Shown in pieces: positions 61,331-64,000 of a stretch of 64,000 nt of DNA (position 1 is its first letter; each line of letters begins with the position of its first letter). The notes under the pieces were generated by a model. That model made no database searches. It worked only from the letters and a program-made list of their open reading frames with translations, and had not been told where the DNA came from. A program made the position numbers and the translations under genes. This stretch comes from Achromobacter seleniivolatilans. Lineage in GTDB: Bacteria > Pseudomonadota > Gammaproteobacteria > Burkholderiales > Burkholderiaceae_B. The stretch lies in the NCBI RefSeq assembly GCF_030864005.1, contig NZ_CP132976.1, positions 3,720,001 to 3,784,000 of the forward strand, read 5' to 3'.

Positions 61331-62251
61331 ATGTCGATGGCTGACCGCGACGGTTTCATCTGGTATGACGGCAAGCTCGTCCCATGGCGAGATGCGACGA
61401 CGCACGTCCTGACGCACTCCCTGCACTATGGCCTGTCTGTCTTTGAAGGCCTGCGCGCCTACGAAACCGACATCGGCACCGCCATCTTCCGCCTTGAAGA
61501 CCACACGAACCGCCTGTTCAATTCGGCGCATATTTACCAGATCCCCATGCCTTTTGATCGCGATACGATCAATGAGGCCCAACGTATGGTCGTGCGCGAA
61601 AACAAGTTGTTGTCCGGCTACCTGCGTCCCCTGGTGTTCTACGGCCCCGAAAAAATGGGCGTATCACCTAAGGGCGCCCGTGTGCATGTGGCCATCGCGG
61701 CCTGGCCCTGGGGCGCCTATCTGGGCGAAGAAGCGCTATCCCGTGGTATCCGGGTCAAGGTGTCGTCATATGCGCGCCAGCACGTGAATGTCACGATGCC
61801 GCGCGCCAAGGTAGCCACCACCTACGCCAATTCCATCCTGGCCAATACCGAAGCCTTGCAAGACGGCTACGACGAGGCCTTGCTGCTGGACACCGAAGGC
61901 TTTGTGGCCGAAGGCGCCGGCGAAAATCTTTTCATCGTCAAAGACGGCGTGCTCTGCGAACCCGAAATCGCGTCCGCCCTGTCTGGCATCACCCGCAGCA
62001 CCATCCATGCGCTGGCCGCCGACTTCGGCTTGCGCGTTGTTACCAAACGTCTGACGCGCGACGACGTCTACATTGCAGACGAGGCCTTTTTCACCGGCAC
62101 CGCTGCGGAAGTCACGCCCATCCGTGAGGTCGACAACCGCCAGATTGGCACTGGTGAGCGCGGCCCTGTCACCGAGAAGTTGCAGAAAGCGTTTTTTGAC
62201 ATGGTGAATGGCCGCAACCCGAAGTACCATCACTGGCTAAGTAAAGTTTGA
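61331..62251 (+). CDS. ilvE: Branched-chain amino acid aminotransferase
   Basis: PLP enzyme for the last step of Leu, Ile and Val synthesis. The 306 residues have FIWYDGKLVPWRDATTHVLTHSLHYGLSVFEGLR, the PLP-lysine region MPRAKVATTYANSILA, EGFVAEGAGENLFIVKDGVL, SGITRSTIHALAADFG and FFTGTAAEVTPIREVD. The ATG at 61331 is directly preceded by GGAGAAGACC, so the longer open frame to 61253 is rejected. It is followed by a small zinc-finger gene. Confidence 0.96.
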   Translation: MSMADRDGFIWYDGKLVPWRDATTHVLTHSLHYGLSVFEGLRAYETDIGTAIFRLEDHTNRLFNSAHIYQIPMPFDRDTINEAQRMVVRENKLLSGYLRPLVFYGPEKMGVSPKGARVHVAIAAWPWGAYLGEEALSRGIRVKVSSYARQHVNVTMPRAKVATTYANSILANTEALQDGYDEALLLDTEGFVAEGAGENLFIVKDGVLCEPEIASALSGITRSTIHALAADFGLRVVTKRLTRDDVYIADEAFFTGTAAEVTPIREVDNRQIGTGERGPVTEKLQKAFFDMVNGRNPKYHHWLSKV

Positions 62252-62328
62252 TTCGCGCGGACTCGTTCATAACGCGATCGCGCATTGCCCCAACCTGCCG
62301 TTTATCGGTTCTTTTTTCAGGAATATCC

Positions 62329-62550
62329 ATGACCGCTGCTGCCCCGGCCGCCGTCCCCCACGCTCACGAAGTTATCGAGGTCGGCGCCGAAGACCTGCCC
62401 GTGTTCTGTCCCGGCCCCAAGGCGCCGCTCTGGAGCATGCATCCCCGCGTCTTCCTGGACGTGGCCCGCTCCGGCTCCGCCAGTTGCGCTTATTGTGGCG
62501 CTGAATACCGCCTGAAGGCCGGCACCGTGCTGCACGGCCACGGGCACTAA
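62329..62550 (+). CDS. Small zinc-finger protein (zf-CHCC type)
   Basis: 73 residues. It has the pattern FCPGPKAPLWSMHPRVFLDV followed by SCAYCGAEYRL, matching the Cys-x-His...Cys-x2-Cys zinc site of the zf-CHCC/NDUFS6-like family. It stands 77 bases after ilvE, the usual partner in betaproteobacteria. Function unclear. Confidence 0.85.
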   Translation: MTAAAPAAVPHAHEVIEVGAEDLPVFCPGPKAPLWSMHPRVFLDVARSGSASCAYCGAEYRLKAGTVLHGHGH

Positions 62551-62588
62551 GCTTCTCGCCGCATAACGTCTACCGTATTCCAGCAGCC

Positions 62589-63011
62589 ATGTTTGCCACA
62601 CCCGAAGAAGCCGAGCACGCATTCTACGAAGCCCTTGAACAGGCGGACACCGTGCGCCTGATGCAGGTGTGGGCCGACGACGAAGAGGTCGTCTGCATCC
62701 ACCCGGGAGGCCTGCGCATCGTCGGTCACTCGGCGGTGCACGAGTCCTGGCAACAGGTGCTGATCAACGGCCCGCTCCATGTTCGCCCGCTGCGCCCGCT
62801 GGTCATGCTCAGCATGATGTGCGCAGTGCACGTGCTGGTGGAACAGGTGGCCGTGCGGACACGGGAAGGCACGCAGTTCGCAAACTGCTACGCAACCAAC
62901 ATCTACCACAAGGGCCCTACCGGCTGGCGCATGGTCATGCACCATTCGTCACCGGCGCCCACGGAAGCGGGCGTGCTCGACTTGCACGACGTACCCGACA
63001 TGCTGCATTGA
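62589..63011 (+). CDS. SnoaL/DUF4440-like protein
   Basis: 140 residues with the cone-shaped NTF2-like layout: EEAEHAFYEALEQADTVRLMQVWADDEEVVCIHPGG, then VHESWQQVLINGPLHVRPL and ATNIYHKGPTGWRMVMHHSSPAP. It has no catalytic residues I can assign. It is 38 bases after the zinc-finger gene and ends 17 bases before the hydrolase gene, so an operon is likely. Confidence 0.85.
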   Translation: MFATPEEAEHAFYEALEQADTVRLMQVWADDEEVVCIHPGGLRIVGHSAVHESWQQVLINGPLHVRPLRPLVMLSMMCAVHVLVEQVAVRTREGTQFANCYATNIYHKGPTGWRMVMHHSSPAPTEAGVLDLHDVPDMLH

Positions 63012-63028
63012 ATCGGGTGGATCTTTAG

Positions 63029-64000
63029 TTGGCCGCTGCTCGTCTTGATACATCGCCCTGCCCCGTTCCCTCCTGGTTGCCCGGAGGCGATAGCCAGACG
63101 GTTTACGCGTCCCTGTTCGCGCAGTACCACCGGATCGCGTTCGTACGCGACCGGGTGGAAACGCCGGATACGGATTTCGTGGATTTCGACTGGACGGGCC
63201 CGGGACTTTTCCCGCACAAGGCTGCTGATGGCGGGTCCATCAGCGGACAAGGACCGGTTGCCAACGGCAAAACAGCCGCTGCGCGGTGGATGACCGATGC
63301 GGACTGGAAGTCGTTGCCGCATACGCCTGACACGCCCGCGCTGATCCTGTTCCATGGCCTGGAAGGCGGCAGCAACAGCCGGTATGCACAGTCTGTTGCG
63401 CACTATTTCCGCGCCCGCGGCTGGATAGTCGTGATTGCGCACTTCCGGGGCTGCTCGGGCGTGCCCAACCGGCTGGCACGCGCCTATTACTCTGGCGACT
63501 CGGCCGAAGTCGGCTTCCTGCTCGAGACCGTACGCAGCCGCATCCCCCACGCCCGCTGGCACGCCGTAGGCGTTTCGCTGGGCGGCAACGCGCTGCTCAA
63601 ATATCTGGGTGAACACCAGGAAGACACTGGCTGGCTGACCGCCTGCGCTGGGGTTTCTGTTCCGCTGGATCTGGTCGCTTGCGGCAAAACCTTATCCACC
63701 GGCATCTTCAACCGGCGCGTGTACTCGGCCCATTTTCTGAAGACGCTCAAGCACAAAGTGCTGGAAAAGGCGCATCGCTTTCCCGGCTCCATCGACGTGA
63801 TGCGCATTGCGCACGCGCATGATTTGCGCGAATTCGACGACACCTACACCGCGCCCATGCACGGTTTCCGCAATGCACTGGATTACTGGACGCGTGCGTC
63901 CAGCAAGCCTTGGCTGCCGAAAATCTCGGTGCCGACGCTGGTGCTCAACGCGCGCAACGACCCGTTCATCCCGGCAAGCTCGTTGCCCAAACCCCAAGAT
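63029..64000 (+). CDS. Alpha/beta hydrolase of the YheT family, cut by the window end
   Basis: An in-frame run of 324 codons to the last base. It begins with a TTG at 63029 directly after a TAG, with GGGTGG at 63016-63021; no ATG precedes the conserved part. The family core is SLFAQYHRIAFVRDRVETPD, ALILFHGLEGGSNSRYAQ, IVVIAHFRGCSGVPN, the nucleophile elbow GVSLGGNALLKYLG, and LVLNARNDPFIPASSLP near the end. The C-terminal His region lies outside the window. Substrate unknown; the family includes short-chain esterases. Confidence 0.88.
   Translation, partial: MAAARLDTSPCPVPSWLPGGDSQTVYASLFAQYHRIAFVRDRVETPDTDFVDFDWTGPGLFPHKAADGGSISGQGPVANGKTAAARWMTDADWKSLPHTPDTPALILFHGLEGGSNSRYAQSVAHYFRARGWIVVIAHFRGCSGVPNRLARAYYSGDSAEVGFLLETVRSRIPHARWHAVGVSLGGNALLKYLGEHQEDTGWLTACAGVSVPLDLVACGKTLSTGIFNRRVYSAHFLKTLKHKVLEKAHRFPGSIDVMRIAHAHDLREFDDTYTAPMHGFRNALDYWTRASSKPWLPKISVPTLVLNARNDPFIPASSLPKPQD

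Noticed and set aside
1..64000. CRISPR arrays, insertion sequences, integrases, rRNA, replication origins
   Set aside because: I looked for regularly spaced repeats, transposase motifs and rRNA segments and saw none; absence is by eye and not by a search.

Overview
The window reads as a chromosomal segment of a high-GC betaproteobacterium of the Alcaligenaceae (Bordetella/Achromobacter type). The reasons are the housekeeping order nadK-recN-fur-bamE-dapB, a Bug-type tripartite-transporter receptor, a phasin gene, the aat-bpt-pyrD string and an ilvE/zinc-finger pair. The species assignment is an inference from gene content and was not tested by a search.

Layout. 1-5241: conserved core (nadK end, recN, fur, bamE, dapB, murB). 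5460-19814: a secreted chitin-binding lytic polysaccharide monooxygenase, a two-component system, and a 12-gene MSHA/type II-like secretion or pilus operon on the minus strand, then a cytochrome b561. 19949-32127: a chaperone-usher fimbrial locus and a large autotransporter. 32239-42505: a tightly packed 11-gene minus-strand operon (SAM decarboxylase-like protein, membrane di-iron desaturase, Fe(II)/2-oxoglutarate-type oxygenase, small drug/metabolite transporter, mauBEDA-type TTQ amine dehydrogenase, two c-type cytochromes, multicopper oxidase), followed by an SMR transporter and a divergent LysR regulator. 42750-46438: an unrecognised protein, a MocR/PdxR-type regulator and a BenE transporter. 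46752-64000: mostly core and ordinary genes (tRNA-Gly, tRNA-Cys, DoxX, LysR, Nudix, aat, bpt, pyrD, phasin, Bug receptor, IclR, CinA-like, EI24, thioredoxin-like, rhlE, azlCD, ilvE, zinc finger, SnoaL-like, and a hydrolase cut by the window end).

Four tRNA-Gly(GCC) genes with the same sequence, all on the plus strand, lie at 5460, 19949, 32052 and 46752. They divide the left two thirds of the window into three modules of about 12-15 kb: chitin/secretion, adhesion, and amine oxidation. Two of them also share a conserved promoter block.

The best candidate for an undescribed system is the 32560-40988 operon. A tryptophan-tryptophylquinone (TTQ) amine dehydrogenase, with its maturation factors and a possible cytochrome/multicopper-oxidase electron chain, is translationally chained to enzymes that would make or modify a substrate (SpeD-like, desaturase, oxygenase) and to an exporter-like protein. 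The second candidate is the pairing of a lytic polysaccharide monooxygenase with a co-oriented two-component system and an MSHA/type II-like machine that may export it.
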